Positions 9,901 to 17,938 of a DNA stretch of 64,000 nt are shown here, piece by piece. Location of the stretch: assembly GCA_030147525.1 (NCBI GenBank), contig JASBVF010000040.1, positions 1 to 64,000 on the forward strand, read 5' to 3'. How positions within the stretch are numbered: position 1 is the first letter of the stretch; each line of letters begins with the position of its first letter. The position numbers were made by a program, and so were the translations under genes. The notes below the pieces were generated by a model that worked only from the letters and a program-made list of their open reading frames with translations, was not told the DNA's origin and did not search any database. The DNA comes from Bacteroidota bacterium. Its GTDB lineage: Bacteria; Bacteroidota; Bacteroidia; Chitinophagales; Saprospiraceae.

Positions 9901-10475
9901 TATTGCCACCCAACGAATACCTCATTGTGGCGAAAGATAAAAGCAAGTATGGGGAGCTTGGCTGTCAGGTGTTTGAATGGACTTCCGGTGAGCTGGAAGA
10001 TAGTGGAGAGCTTATTGAATTGACGGACGATCAGGGGCTTATAATTGAATCTGTAAACTATTCTGCTGCTACTCCCTGGGTCCAGGAGCCTGCCGGTGGC
10101 GGGTCTTCTCTGTCTTTGATTTCTCCATTTTTCAACAATTCAATTCCGCAAAACTGGGAAGCGTCAGTCTTCCATGGAGGCACTCCCTGCGGCGAAAAAT
10201 CACCGGTAAGCGGCAATACCGAACGGGCTTTTTTGCTTAGCCTCTACCCTAATCCGGTCCGTGAGAACCTGATTTTTGAATACTCCACGCTCACAGACGA
10301 AAGTATCGACCTGGAAGTTTTCAATACGCTGGGGCAGGCTGTTCGAAGCATTGAATTACCGCCGGCTGTGTATTTAGAAAAAACAGTCATTCCGGTCAGC
10401 GACTGGCCTGCAGGCATGTACTTTATCCGCATGAAAGGAGATAAAAAAGCAATGCTAAAATTTTTGAAAAGCTGA
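6954..10475 (+). CDS. Multidomain secreted CotH-like protein with lamin-tail domains and T9SS type A sorting signal
   Basis: The 1173-residue protein starts with a Sec signal peptide (hydrophobic residues about 5-22). Domains in order: a beta-rich module at about 25-195; a lamin-tail domain at about 205-330 (VLINELMPANG ... DWVEIYNGS); a chitobiase/hexosaminidase C-terminal-like module at about 363-432 (GATIFYTLDGSTPNPDD, TAIVRAAAFKPG); a CotH kinase-like region at about 440-830 (KIGGGCSRGYKMKSMNI, MFRDGMNQTLL, YLNGEYWGVYGLRE); a bacterial-repeat segment near 880 (AKPGYRFVKW); a second lamin-tail domain at about 933-1045; and a C-terminal T9SS type A domain from about 1091 (LYPNP ... WPAGMYFIRM). 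CotH proteins include protein kinases of spore coats. Here the protein should be exported by the type IX system encoded at 40-48 kb. Target unknown. Confidence 0.9.
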   Translation: MLHRFFTLFLILFLFLASFQQAISQITIPISAPLDDVEERADGSIYTNSTDLELINDGNDQTVGLRFNNLQIPQGLNITGAWLQFTTDEQTVGACNLEIRAQAIDNAPPFQEIYQNVSSRQLTTASVNWQPSGWNVVGETGPLQRSPNLAAVLQEVIARPGWASGNAVVFIITGTGRRTAGAYEGNPAWAARLVVEIDFPEPTAVLENVLINELMPANGLVKDEFGEVEDWVEIYNGSAEMINLNGLYLTDDASNLKKWKISAPKLIPSGGFGLIWLDGDEHQGGLHAPFQLDDEGEFLALSQELNGQLHVLDAFEFPATPFNISYGRLEDGLDEWVFFGEISPEASNNGKGRFLDSKVIFSKPGGFYQGPQSLELSVSDPGATIFYTLDGSTPNPDDEEYTGPVTVSQTAIVRAAAFKPGFARSQVSTENYFISPTPSTLPVVCVQTEPENLWDNQTGIYVSGTNGIPGYCSDEPRNWNQDWERPANITFFEANGTKGFQVNAGIKIGGGCSRGYKMKSMNIYMRSNTYGDESIDYQVFPGLDIHQFKRLKLRNSGNDFDQMMFRDGMNQTLLYNTVDLDLMAYRPVVVYLNGEYWGVYGLRELYNEDYVASHHGVDPKNLDIITNPQAWAEVNEGDFTAFQTIKNFIQNNNLSLPGNYEFLKSRMDMSQYINYNIAQIYLANYDWPANNVRVWRDRNGGKFRWMLYDTDLSTNYGSWTPATSSFNSIHHATTTGGNPWPNSPESTLFLRKLLQNEEFKSEFVQRTATYRKLIFAAQRVHPMVDSLRQMLEPEMPRHISRWNANHPQWGWGVPSGGNISSWNFFVNYYKTFFENRSQQILGHYTATLSLSGTYMLSFVYPQNTPGDLYLHSNDIKIPFNYAGDYFKNVPLKVTAVAKPGYRFVKWLETGETSPEIDFISNQHTTLTPIFIPAAPILTEIHYQPEEGEAYEFLELYNATNEDLAIGGYYFSNSIEFEFPAGTVLPPNEYLIVAKDKSKYGELGCQVFEWTSGELEDSGELIELTDDQGLIIESVNYSAATPWVQEPAGGGSSLSLISPFFNNSIPQNWEASVFHGGTPCGEKSPVSGNTERAFLLSLYPNPVRENLIFEYSTLTDESIDLEVFNTLGQAVRSIELPPAVYLEKTVIPVSDWPAGMYFIRMKGDKKAMLKFLKS

Positions 10476-10577
10476 ATGAAATTCAAATCGTTAAAAAATT
10501 CATTAAAATTCGGTATGAAATTTTATTGTATTAACTTGCGCCATCTTTTAAAAAATGTTAGAGAAATCAAAAAGTCG

Positions 10578-10598
10578 CCGAACGATATTCGGTTTTTT
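10578..10598 (+). terminator. Weak hairpin with T-run, possible terminator
   Basis: CCGAA-cgata-TTCGG followed by six T. The stem is only 5 bp. It lies between the CotH-like gene and the alpha/beta hydrolase. A second small palindrome, GTAAC-gttta-GTTAC, follows near 10617. Confidence 0.3.
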
Positions 10599-10663
10599 AA
10601 AACTCTATCCCAACTGTAACGTTTAGTTACGACCAGTAGAATAAACCTAAACTCTACTAACAA

Positions 10664-11449
10664 ATGACAGGAAGACTAAAAAAACCCTCTTTGCTGAAAG
10701 CTTTGTTTGAAACACGGGCGATCGTTGAACTGGGAGCTTATTACACGGCCTACCCTTTCCTCCGGAATGTACCGAAGGGCGACGGGCACCCCGTTCTCGT
10801 CATTCCCGGCCTGCTGGCCGGCGACGCTTCCACCAAGCCACTTCGCAAGTTTATCAACGATAAAGGCAATTACGCCTATCCATGGGAAATGGGTCGTAAC
10901 CTTGGCCAGATCGAACACCTGGAAAGGCTGGAAGACCGCATCAAATCACTAAAACTGAAACACGGCAAAAAAGTGACCCTCATCGGCTGGAGCCTCGGCG
11001 GTCTGTATTCCCGTGTTCTGGCCAACCGCAACCCGGCCGACATCCGGCAGGTGATCACGCTCGGCTCGCCGTTCATGGGTATTCATGGGGAAAGCAACGC
11101 TGACTTTGCCTACGAACTGGCCAGTGGCCAAACCAGGGGCGACGTGGCGGAAGCCGTGTCTCAACTGGTTGAAAAAACACCTCCGATGCCTTTCACCTCC
11201 GTTTACTCCAAAGGTGACGGCATCGTTTGCTGGCAGCACTGCATTGACCCAACCGACCGCTACGACGTGCAAAACATCGAAGTGATCGGCAGCCACCTGG
11301 GCCTGGGACACAATCCTTCGGTCCTCGTCGTCGTGGCCGACCGGCTGGCTCAGGAAGAAGGCTACTGGCAACCGTTCGACTTTGACCGGGGCATCAACGG
11401 GCTTGTTTTTCCGCAATTCTGGAAAGGAGCGATGGAAGTGGCAACGTAA
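10664..11449 (+). CDS. Alpha/beta hydrolase (esterase/lipase-like)
   Basis: The 261-residue cytosolic protein has an alpha/beta-hydrolase fold. The nucleophile elbow is GWSLGG with Ser110, the acid is probably Asp185 in SKGDGIVCW, and the base is a His in SHLGLGHN. An oxyanion-type segment VLVIPGLLAG lies near residue 45. No signal peptide is seen, so it acts inside the cell. It is the first gene of the lipid island, just before the acyltransferase fusion, and a role in wax ester or acylglycerol turnover (or acyl transfer) is inferred from context only. A strong terminator follows at 11488. Confidence 0.82.
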   Translation: MTGRLKKPSLLKALFETRAIVELGAYYTAYPFLRNVPKGDGHPVLVIPGLLAGDASTKPLRKFINDKGNYAYPWEMGRNLGQIEHLERLEDRIKSLKLKHGKKVTLIGWSLGGLYSRVLANRNPADIRQVITLGSPFMGIHGESNADFAYELASGQTRGDVAEAVSQLVEKTPPMPFTSVYSKGDGIVCWQHCIDPTDRYDVQNIEVIGSHLGLGHNPSVLVVVADRLAQEEGYWQPFDFDRGINGLVFPQFWKGAMEVAT

Positions 11450-11487
11450 CATTGTCTTGAGGCGGCGACGATGGACGACTTTTCATT

Positions 11488-11520
11488 AAAAGGCGACGGT
11501 ACTCGAGACCGTCGCCTTTT
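11488..11520 (+). terminator. Rho-independent terminator after alpha/beta hydrolase
   Basis: A perfect 13 bp stem, AAAAGGCGACGGT pairing with ACCGTCGCCTTTT around loop ACTCGAG, ends in a T4 run. It separates the hydrolase transcript from the acyltransferase fusion. The stem is A/T-ended on both sides, so it could also work on the other strand. Confidence 0.8.
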
Positions 11521-11603
11521 GAATTTTCAGGCAGAGACGTTTTTTTCCCAATTACTTCCTACTTTAGGCTCAAATTTCAACCAATCCACGACGCTTCCAA
11601 CGC

Positions 11604-14600
11604 ATGGAGAAACTACTCAACGATCCCAGCTTTCAGCAAAAACTGGCTACCGTAGCCGAACAGACCGGGGAAAACTTCAACAAAGTTCAGGCTGAAGCAG
11701 CTGCATACCTGAGAGAACTGTACACCGAACACAAACCCGTTGCCAACCTGCTGGCCGTCGAACTGGGCCAGTACGTCCTCTCCAGGGCTTACGAAAAAAG
11801 CATTGACGTAAACCCCGTCGAACTACGTGCCGTGGCTAAGCTGGTATACCGCCACCCCGTCGCTTTCGTCATGACGCACAAGACCTACATCGACATGTTC
11901 GTGCTCGGGCTGGTGCTCGTGCGGCACGGCCTGCCCATCCCCTACACCTTCGCCGGCATCAACATGGACTTCATCGGGCTGGGGCAACTGGGCCGGCAAA
12001 GCGGCGTTATTTTCATCCGCCGTTCCTTCCAGGACAACCCGGTTTACAAGGTCACGCTGCGGCATTTCATCGCCCACCTTGTAGACGAGCGGCGGAGTTT
12101 CATGTGGGCCATCGAAGGTACCCGCTCCCGCACCGGCAAACTCGTCTGGCCCAAAATGGGCATCCTGAAATACATCATGGAAGCCGAGGAGGACTCGCCG
12201 CAACAGGTGAAATACGTGCCTGTTTCCATCGTTTATGACCTCATCCCTGACGTGAAAGAGATGGCCCGGGAAATGCGGGGCAAGGCCAAAAAAGCCGAGA
12301 GCCTCACCTGGTTTATCGATTACATCAAAAAAATGGGGGAAAAAATGGGGCGCATCTCGCTCCGCTTCGGCGAGCCGATGGATCACCCCGGCAGCCAGGG
12401 CATGGCCAGCATTGAAGCGGAAACGGAGGGCGATTACCCCGTTTCAAAATTCGCCCTCGACCTTGTCCACCGCATCAACCGCATCACGCCGCTGACGACC
12501 ACTTCGCTCGTCACCACGGCCCTGCTGGGCAAATACGCCCTGAACAAACGGGCCATCGAAAGCGACATTTCCGACCTTATGCTTTTGGCTGAAAGCCACA
12601 AAAGCGACGTGCTCGTCGACCGGGGCAAACCCATCGGCGAGTCGGTGCAGCAATCCCTCAACCTGCTCACCCGCACCGGTCTCGTGCAACAACACGGCGA
12701 TAGCCTTAGGGCGAAGTACACCATCCGCCCGGAAGATTTCCTTGCGGTGAACTACTACGCCAACATGGCGGTGCACCATTTTTACCACCGTGCTTTCATC
12801 GAACTGACCCTGGCCCGGGTGGCCGACCTGGCGCCGAAAGACCGACTGCTGGCCTTTTGGAAAGGCATCATGCAACTGAGGGACTTGTTCAAGTTCGAGT
12901 TTTTTTATTCCGATAAAACAACCTTCGTGGACGAGATCGAGGCCGACCTGGGTCACATCGATCCCAACTGGCAGTACACCCTCACCCACCCCGACACTGA
13001 CCTGTTCGAGGTGTTGGAAAAACAAAAACTGCTCGTCTCACCCGTGGTGCTGTACACCTACATCGAGGCGTACAGCGTGGTGGCCTACGCCCTGCGAAAC
13101 TGGGACCCCTTCCACCTTTTCGATGACGAGGAATTTCTGGGCAACTGTATTTTTCTTGGCGGCGAACTTCAGTGGCAGGGACGCATCCAGCGTATCGAGT
13201 CCGTGTCCAAGCCTTTTTTGGAAAATGGTATCCGCTACGTGAAAAACCGGGGCCTTGTCCCCACCCCCGAAGACGACAAAAAAGAGGCGATCAACGAATT
13301 CATTTCCGAGCTGGAAAACATCTCGGAGAGCATCAAACTTTTACAAAAAATCACCATCGCCAAGCCTGCCGACCTGCTGCCGGAGGTGCCCTTCGAGCGG
13401 GCCGTGGTGCCGGGATCCCAAACGGACAGCATCATCCAGCCCATCATGGACGGGGAAAGCGGGCCGCACATCGGCGCATTTTTCGACCTCGACCGCACGC
13501 TCATCCGGGGTTTTTCGGCGAAAGATTTCGTCCAGACCCGCCTGCTCAGCGGCCGCATGTCGGCGCAGGAGATCGTGATGCAGTTTGCCGGCGGTTTGGT
13601 GTATGCTTTCGGCAATGCCAACTTCTCGGGCCTCGCAGCCATCGGGGCGAAGGGTGTGAAAGGCGTGGAGGAGCAGGTTTTCATCGAAGTCGGCGAGGAG
13701 GTTTATTTAAAAAGCCTGGCCAATGCCATCTACCCCGAATCAAGGGCGCTGGTTGCAGCACACCTCGCCAAAGGCCACACCGTCGCCATCGTTTCGGCAG
13801 CCACCCCCTACCAGGTGGACCCGATAGCCCGTGACCTCGACATTCCGCATGTGATGTGTACCCGGATGGAGGTTCACAAGGGTAAATTCACAGGCCGCAT
13901 CATCGAACCGGCCTGCTGGGGCGAGGGCAAGGCCTACGCTGCCCGACAACTGGCTGATAAATTCAAGCTCGACCTCTCGAAAAGTTACTTTTACACCGAC
14001 AGCGTCGAAGACCTGCCCCTGCTCGAAATCGTCGGTAATCCCCGCCCCATGAACCCGGAACCGAAGCTGTCCGCTCTTGCTTTTCAAAACGACTGGCCGG
14101 TTTTCAATTTCGAACTCGAAGGCCAACCGGGCATGACTGACATCGCCCGCACCGTTCTGGCGCTGGGCAGCCTCATCCCTGCCGCCCTTACCGGCGTACT
14201 CACCGGCACCCGCAGCATGAACTGGAACGACGGCGTCAACTCAATGATGGCCGCCGTTGGCGATTTTGTGTGCAACATGGCGGGCATCATGCTTTCGGTA
14301 AAAGGCCAGGAACACCTGTGGTCGCACCGCCCGGCGGTTTTTCTGTTCAACCACCAGAGCAGCGCCGACCTTTTCATCATGGCTAAACTGCTGCGCCGTG
14401 ACGCCCGTGGTGTGGCCAAACAGGAGCTAAAAAATATGCCCATCATCGGACAGATGATGCAGGCAGCCGGTGTCATTTTCCTCGATCGCAGCAATCGGGA
14501 AAAGGCCATCGAAGCGCTTAAACCCGCTGTGGACGCCCTTCAAAACGGCACCTCCATCATCATCGCTCCAGAAGGCACCCGCAGCTACGACTACCGGCTC

Positions 14601-14840
14601 GGCCCTTTCAAAAAAGGCGCTTTTCACATTGCCATGCAGGCCGGTGTGCCCATCGTACCCATCGTGATCGCCAATGCGCACGATGCCATGCCCCGTGGCT
14701 CGAATCTCTTCCGTCCCTCGGTAGTCGAGGTGACCGTGTTGCCACCTATTTTAACCAAAAAATGGAAAGCGGAAGATCTGGACAAACACATAGAAAAAGT
14801 GAGGAGGAAATATTTGAAAGTACTGGGGCAGGAGGAGTGA
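11604..14840 (+). CDS. Three-domain fusion: PlsB-like acyltransferase - HAD-IB phosphatase-like - PlsC-like acyltransferase
   Basis: The 1078-residue protein joins three enzymes of acylglycerol synthesis. Residues about 80-300 form a PlsB/DHAPAT-type acyltransferase: HKTYID (His92, Asp97), GVIFIRRSF, and EGTRSRTGK starting at Glu171. A helical middle part resembles the C-terminal half of PlsB. Residues about 620-830 form a HAD-IB domain with nucleophile motif DLDRT (Asp628, Asp630) and late acidic YTDSVEDLPLL. Residues about 900-1070 form a PlsC-type domain: NHQSSAD (His917, Asp922), GVIFLDR, and APEGTR (Glu990). HAD-PlsC fusions are known. Adding an N-terminal PlsB-like unit suggests one chain could take glycerol-3-phosphate to phosphatidate and, if the HAD domain is a phosphatidate phosphatase, to diacylglycerol. 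That last step is inference. GpsA and WS/DGAT genes follow. Confidence 0.9.
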   Translation: MEKLLNDPSFQQKLATVAEQTGENFNKVQAEAAAYLRELYTEHKPVANLLAVELGQYVLSRAYEKSIDVNPVELRAVAKLVYRHPVAFVMTHKTYIDMFVLGLVLVRHGLPIPYTFAGINMDFIGLGQLGRQSGVIFIRRSFQDNPVYKVTLRHFIAHLVDERRSFMWAIEGTRSRTGKLVWPKMGILKYIMEAEEDSPQQVKYVPVSIVYDLIPDVKEMAREMRGKAKKAESLTWFIDYIKKMGEKMGRISLRFGEPMDHPGSQGMASIEAETEGDYPVSKFALDLVHRINRITPLTTTSLVTTALLGKYALNKRAIESDISDLMLLAESHKSDVLVDRGKPIGESVQQSLNLLTRTGLVQQHGDSLRAKYTIRPEDFLAVNYYANMAVHHFYHRAFIELTLARVADLAPKDRLLAFWKGIMQLRDLFKFEFFYSDKTTFVDEIEADLGHIDPNWQYTLTHPDTDLFEVLEKQKLLVSPVVLYTYIEAYSVVAYALRNWDPFHLFDDEEFLGNCIFLGGELQWQGRIQRIESVSKPFLENGIRYVKNRGLVPTPEDDKKEAINEFISELENISESIKLLQKITIAKPADLLPEVPFERAVVPGSQTDSIIQPIMDGESGPHIGAFFDLDRTLIRGFSAKDFVQTRLLSGRMSAQEIVMQFAGGLVYAFGNANFSGLAAIGAKGVKGVEEQVFIEVGEEVYLKSLANAIYPESRALVAAHLAKGHTVAIVSAATPYQVDPIARDLDIPHVMCTRMEVHKGKFTGRIIEPACWGEGKAYAARQLADKFKLDLSKSYFYTDSVEDLPLLEIVGNPRPMNPEPKLSALAFQNDWPVFNFELEGQPGMTDIARTVLALGSLIPAALTGVLTGTRSMNWNDGVNSMMAAVGDFVCNMAGIMLSVKGQEHLWSHRPAVFLFNHQSSADLFIMAKLLRRDARGVAKQELKNMPIIGQMMQAAGVIFLDRSNREKAIEALKPAVDALQNGTSIIIAPEGTRSYDYRLGPFKKGAFHIAMQAGVPIVPIVIANAHDAMPRGSNLFRPSVVEVTVLPPILTKKWKAEDLDKHIEKVRRKYLKVLGQEE

Positions 14841-14842
14841 AT

Positions 14843-14941
14843 TTGTAAATTGGTGAACTGGTGAACTGGTGAACTGGTGAATTAGTGAATTGGTAAATTA
14901 GGCGTGACCCGGCCTAATTCACTAATTCACCAGTTTACAAA
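14843..14941. repeat. Low-complexity inverted repeat (GGTGAACT / GAATTGGTAAATT family)
   Basis: The left arm is a run of near-heptamer units (TGGTGAAC three times, then TTAGTGAAT, TGGTAAATTAG). The right arm is the complement, CTAATTCACTAATTCACC then GTTTACAA, around GCGTGACCCGGC. It sits between the acyltransferase fusion and gpsA, both on the plus strand. The same word family recurs at 23941 and 25359. Confidence 0.8.
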
Positions 14942-14953
14942 AAATACCTACGC

Positions 14954-15955
14954 ATGAATCTCAACATCGGCATACTCGGCGGCGGCTCCTGGGGCACTAC
15001 TTTGGGCTCGCTGATTTCCCGCAACACACCCACCAAAATCTGGGCACGCAGCTCGAAGACCGTTGAAGAAATAAACGAACAGCATAGCAACGAAAAATAC
15101 CTGCCCGGCGTCAAACTCTCCGAATCGCTGAAGGCGGTCACCTCCATCCGAAAAGCCGTAAAACGGGCCGATGTGGTCGTAATGGCAGTGCCATCGCACA
15201 GTTTTCGGCAGGTGCTGGAAGACGCTAAACCGCACATCCGCCCCTGGGTACCTATCATCAGTCTGACCAAGGGGCTGGAAGAAGGCACCCACATGCGCAT
15301 GACCCAAATCATCGAAACCGTGATGCCCGGCCACCCGGCTGGCGTACTCACCGGCCCTAACCTTGCCCGTGAAATCATGGCCGGGCAGGCGGCGGCCAGT
15401 GTTATCGCCATGGTGGATGACACCCTCGCCCAGGCGCTGCAAAAGGTTTTCCGTTCAGGCCTTTTCCGGGTGTACACCAACGACGACGTGATCGGCTGCG
15501 AGTTAGGCGGGGCACTGAAAAACGTTATCGCCATTGCTGCCGGCATGGGCGACGGTGCCGGAGCCGGCGACAATACCCGTGCTGCCCTCATCACACGGGG
15601 CCTGGCTGAACTGACCCGCCTCGGCGTGGCTATGGGCGGAAAACCTGCCACTTTCGCCGGCCTGGCCGGTATGGGCGATCTCGTGGCCACCTGCAACAGC
15701 TCGAAAAGCCGTAACTGGACCGTAGGGTATAACCTGGGAAAAGGCCGCAAAATCGAAGACATCATCGCCGAAATGTCGATGGTAGCTGAGGGTGTGAAAA
15801 CCTGCGGTGTGGTTCGGGAACTTGGTAAAAAACACGACCTGGCAATGCCGATTACCGAAGAGGTTTACAAAGTTTTACACGAAGGAAATACAGTAGGTGA
15901 CGCCTTCCGGGGACTGCTGCGGCACGAGTCGGGGTCGGAGGCGGATCCGGGGTGA
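14954..15955 (+). CDS. gpsA: Glycerol-3-phosphate dehydrogenase [NAD(P)+]
   Basis: The 333-residue enzyme reduces dihydroxyacetone phosphate to sn-glycerol-3-phosphate, the backbone for phospholipid and acylglycerol synthesis. Seen in sequence: N-terminal GILGGGSWGTTL dinucleotide loop, the SLTKGLE segment, LTGPNLAREI, the catalytic-lysine region GGALKNVIAIAAG, GDNTRAALITRGLAE, and FAGLAGMGDLVATC. Length and motif order are normal for GpsA. Its position, 113 bp after the acyltransferase fusion and facing the WS/DGAT gene, fits supply of glycerol-3-phosphate to a local lipid pathway. It could equally be the only housekeeping copy; other loci are not visible. Confidence 0.96.
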   Translation: MNLNIGILGGGSWGTTLGSLISRNTPTKIWARSSKTVEEINEQHSNEKYLPGVKLSESLKAVTSIRKAVKRADVVVMAVPSHSFRQVLEDAKPHIRPWVPIISLTKGLEEGTHMRMTQIIETVMPGHPAGVLTGPNLAREIMAGQAAASVIAMVDDTLAQALQKVFRSGLFRVYTNDDVIGCELGGALKNVIAIAAGMGDGAGAGDNTRAALITRGLAELTRLGVAMGGKPATFAGLAGMGDLVATCNSSKSRNWTVGYNLGKGRKIEDIIAEMSMVAEGVKTCGVVRELGKKHDLAMPITEEVYKVLHEGNTVGDAFRGLLRHESGSEADPG

Positions 15956-15957
15956 GA

Positions 15958-16019
15958 TTTGAAATTGGAAATTAGGAAATTTAAGGTCAACGAGAATTTC
16001 CCAATTTCCTAATTTCCCA
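15958..16019. repeat. Low-complexity inverted repeat (GGAAATTAGGAAATT family), convergent gene junction
   Basis: TTTGAAATTGGAAATTAGGAAATT faces AATTTCCCAATTTCCTAATTTCCC around a short GGTCAACGAG loop. It fills the gap between the ends of gpsA and the convergent WS/DGAT gene and may act as a two-way terminator. A single unpaired arm of the same words lies at about 52628-52660. Confidence 0.75.
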
Positions 16020-17804
16020 CTACCCTCCCATCGGCGGCACCAACGACAAAATCTTGCCCAGCTTCATCGCCTTCGACATGTCGCCGTCAATTTTCAGGCG
16101 GCCCTGGATGAAAGCGGCCTGCACATTCAGACTACCATCAGCGATGCGGATCAGGTGCTCGTCCTTGATGGTCAGGGTGATGTCGGCAGTGCCCTTGGTT
16201 CCCTTGCGAACGGCACCGGGCTGATTGGTAAAATCAAGTTTCCAGCCGGCGGCAGGCTCTTCGATGATGAACTGGTAAACGCCGCTGTTCGGGAAGATCG
16301 CCGTGGGATTTTCCTTGATGAATTTTTTGATGTGGTTAAAAAACTTGTCCGACTTGGCTTTGGCTGCTTTTTTAACAGCTTTTTTCACCTCCGCCTTTTT
16401 TTCACGATTTAAAATAGCAGCCTCCAACTCATTCGCCGACTCCCGGATGTAGCGGGAAAACTTGTCAATGTCAGGCATCGACTTCGCATCCGACGTGGGG
16501 CTGATGGTGAGCAGCCCGTTATAACTTAAAACCGTGATAATCAACCCCATACCGTCGATGATGGGCGCCATTCCCATGATCGCCAGCAGCTTGTGGCCGT
16601 TAAGGTAGAGCGGGAACTGCGGCCCCGGCACGTTCGAAATGGTCACGTTGAAAACCGGTTTGTGCAACTTTGCCAGGTTATATCGGCTGTAAAGCTGGGC
16701 GGCCTGGTTGGCAATTCCGAAGGGCACCACCTCAGCCATTTGCGCCAGCGTTTTCGCACCGATGGCGTTTTGGTAAGCCTTGCCACGCAGGGTGTTTTCG
16801 TGGATTACCTCCAGGCGCTCTATCGGATCATCGATGTTGGTTGCCAACTGCACCAGCATGTTGGAAAGCTCGTTGCTGCCGTTGCCCTTCTGCTCACCCG
16901 AGCGGGTTGAAATCGGGATCATAGCCACGAGCGGCTTCTCCGGCAGTTTTTCCTTTTCATTTAAGTATCGTCGCAAAGCGCCGGCACAAATGGCCAGCAC
17001 CACGTCGTTGAGCGTCGTGCCCATGATACTTTTCAATGCCTTCACTCTGTCGAGCGAGAGAATGGCCGTATTCCATTTGCGGCGGGCTGAAATGATGCCG
17101 TTCAGCGGTGTGGGTGGTGCTGTGAACGGGGCAGCGGGCAGGTCGGCCCATTGCACCCGGCTCAGCATGCCGGACTTGACGGTGGCGGTGACGGCCTCTG
17201 TGATTATTTTTGGCAGTTTGAACGGGCGGGTGGCAAAGCTGACCGAGCTTTTCAGCATCAAAGCCAGATCGTTGGGAAGCGGCGCCGGTTTCCAGGGACG
17301 AGGTTCGGGAATTTCCTTCACCTCGTCCGTCATGTCGAAAATCAGGCTGAGAACGCCTGCCCCCGCCATACCGTCAATCGCCACATGGTGCATTTTTGAA
17401 ATGGCAGCCACGGAGCCTTTCGGTACCTGCGGAATGGTGTCGAGCCCTTCCACGAAAGTGAAGGACCAGAGCGGCCGGTTGCGGTCGAGCGGTTCGCTGA
17501 AAATTTGCGAAGCGATGGCCCGGAGTTCCTTCCAGCCCCCCGGTTTGGGCAGGGCGATGTGACGGATGTGGAGGTTGAGGTCGAAATGCGGATCGTCCAC
17601 CCAATACGGGTAATCAATACCGAAGGGCACCATCACGAGCCGTTTGCGCAGCTTGGGAATGAGGTGCAGGCGGGAGGCAATGATTTTTTTAAACGTTTCA
17701 AACTTTAGAGAACCCTCGATGACGAGCACGCTTCCCACGTGCATGTGTTGTGTGGGCGACTCCCCGTAAAGAAAAGTTGCGTCCATCCCGGAGATGGGTT
17801 CCAT
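16020..17804 (-). CDS. Wax ester synthase/diacylglycerol acyltransferase (WS/DGAT) fused to C-terminal SCP2 domain
   Basis: WS/DGAT enzymes esterify acyl-CoA with fatty alcohols or diacylglycerol and drive storage-lipid formation. The start chosen is the ATG at 17804 (594 residues), giving the typical beginning MEPISGMDATFLYGE; a GTG 13 codons upstream is the alternative. The catalytic HHxxxDG is present as HHVAIDG (His139, His140, Asp144), and conserved PLWSFTFVEG and NVTISNVPGP blocks follow. Usual WS/DGATs end near 450-480 residues. Here a Lys/Ala-rich linker (KKAVKKAAKAK) leads to a domain at about 500-590 that reads as SCP2 sterol/lipid carrier (GTADITLTIKDE, FIQGRLKIDGDM..AMKL). The fusion suggests a built-in lipid-binding module. 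Very likely a storage-lipid enzyme; product type is not decidable. Confidence 0.92.
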   Translation of the reverse strand: MEPISGMDATFLYGESPTQHMHVGSVLVIEGSLKFETFKKIIASRLHLIPKLRKRLVMVPFGIDYPYWVDDPHFDLNLHIRHIALPKPGGWKELRAIASQIFSEPLDRNRPLWSFTFVEGLDTIPQVPKGSVAAISKMHHVAIDGMAGAGVLSLIFDMTDEVKEIPEPRPWKPAPLPNDLALMLKSSVSFATRPFKLPKIITEAVTATVKSGMLSRVQWADLPAAPFTAPPTPLNGIISARRKWNTAILSLDRVKALKSIMGTTLNDVVLAICAGALRRYLNEKEKLPEKPLVAMIPISTRSGEQKGNGSNELSNMLVQLATNIDDPIERLEVIHENTLRGKAYQNAIGAKTLAQMAEVVPFGIANQAAQLYSRYNLAKLHKPVFNVTISNVPGPQFPLYLNGHKLLAIMGMAPIIDGMGLIITVLSYNGLLTISPTSDAKSMPDIDKFSRYIRESANELEAAILNREKKAEVKKAVKKAAKAKSDKFFNHIKKFIKENPTAIFPNSGVYQFIIEEPAAGWKLDFTNQPGAVRKGTKGTADITLTIKDEHLIRIADGSLNVQAAFIQGRLKIDGDMSKAMKLGKILSLVPPMGG

Positions 17805-17865
17805 ATCGCCTTCGGTAAGTTGACCGAGTAATTTTCCTATCACAGCGTTTAGTTTTTAAATTTTG

Positions 17866-17929
17866 CCCGCAGATGTCGCAGATTTTCACAGACAAACCCT
17901 TCGATTTAAAAATCTGCGGCATCTGCGGG
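17866..17929. repeat. Inverted repeat of CCGCAGAT-TCGCAGA family in WS/DGAT leader
   Basis: Arms 17866-17886 and 17909-17929 pair over 21 bp with one mismatch (CCCGCAGATGTCGCAG versus CTGCGGCATCTGCGGG). The hairpin lies between a candidate promoter and the WS/DGAT start, so it may form in the messenger leader. A sister copy lies at 20996-21047. Confidence 0.85.
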
Positions 17930-17938
17930 AGATGACTC

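Noticed and set aside
13172-13834. 220-residue frame inside the acyltransferase fusion
   Set aside because: Out-of-frame reading of the HAD domain, very rich in Arg, Pro and Gly, a common artefact in higher-GC coding sequence.
14843-14941. Possible CRISPR array (regularly repeated units)
   Set aside because: The units are only 7-9 bases, without unique spacers and with an inverted copy; there are no cas genes. It fits a low-complexity hairpin.
17698-17922. Small minus-strand frame with MPQIFKSKGLSVKICDICG start
   Set aside because: Its first half is a translation of the inverted repeat in the WS/DGAT leader, and it then runs out of frame into the WS/DGAT gene.
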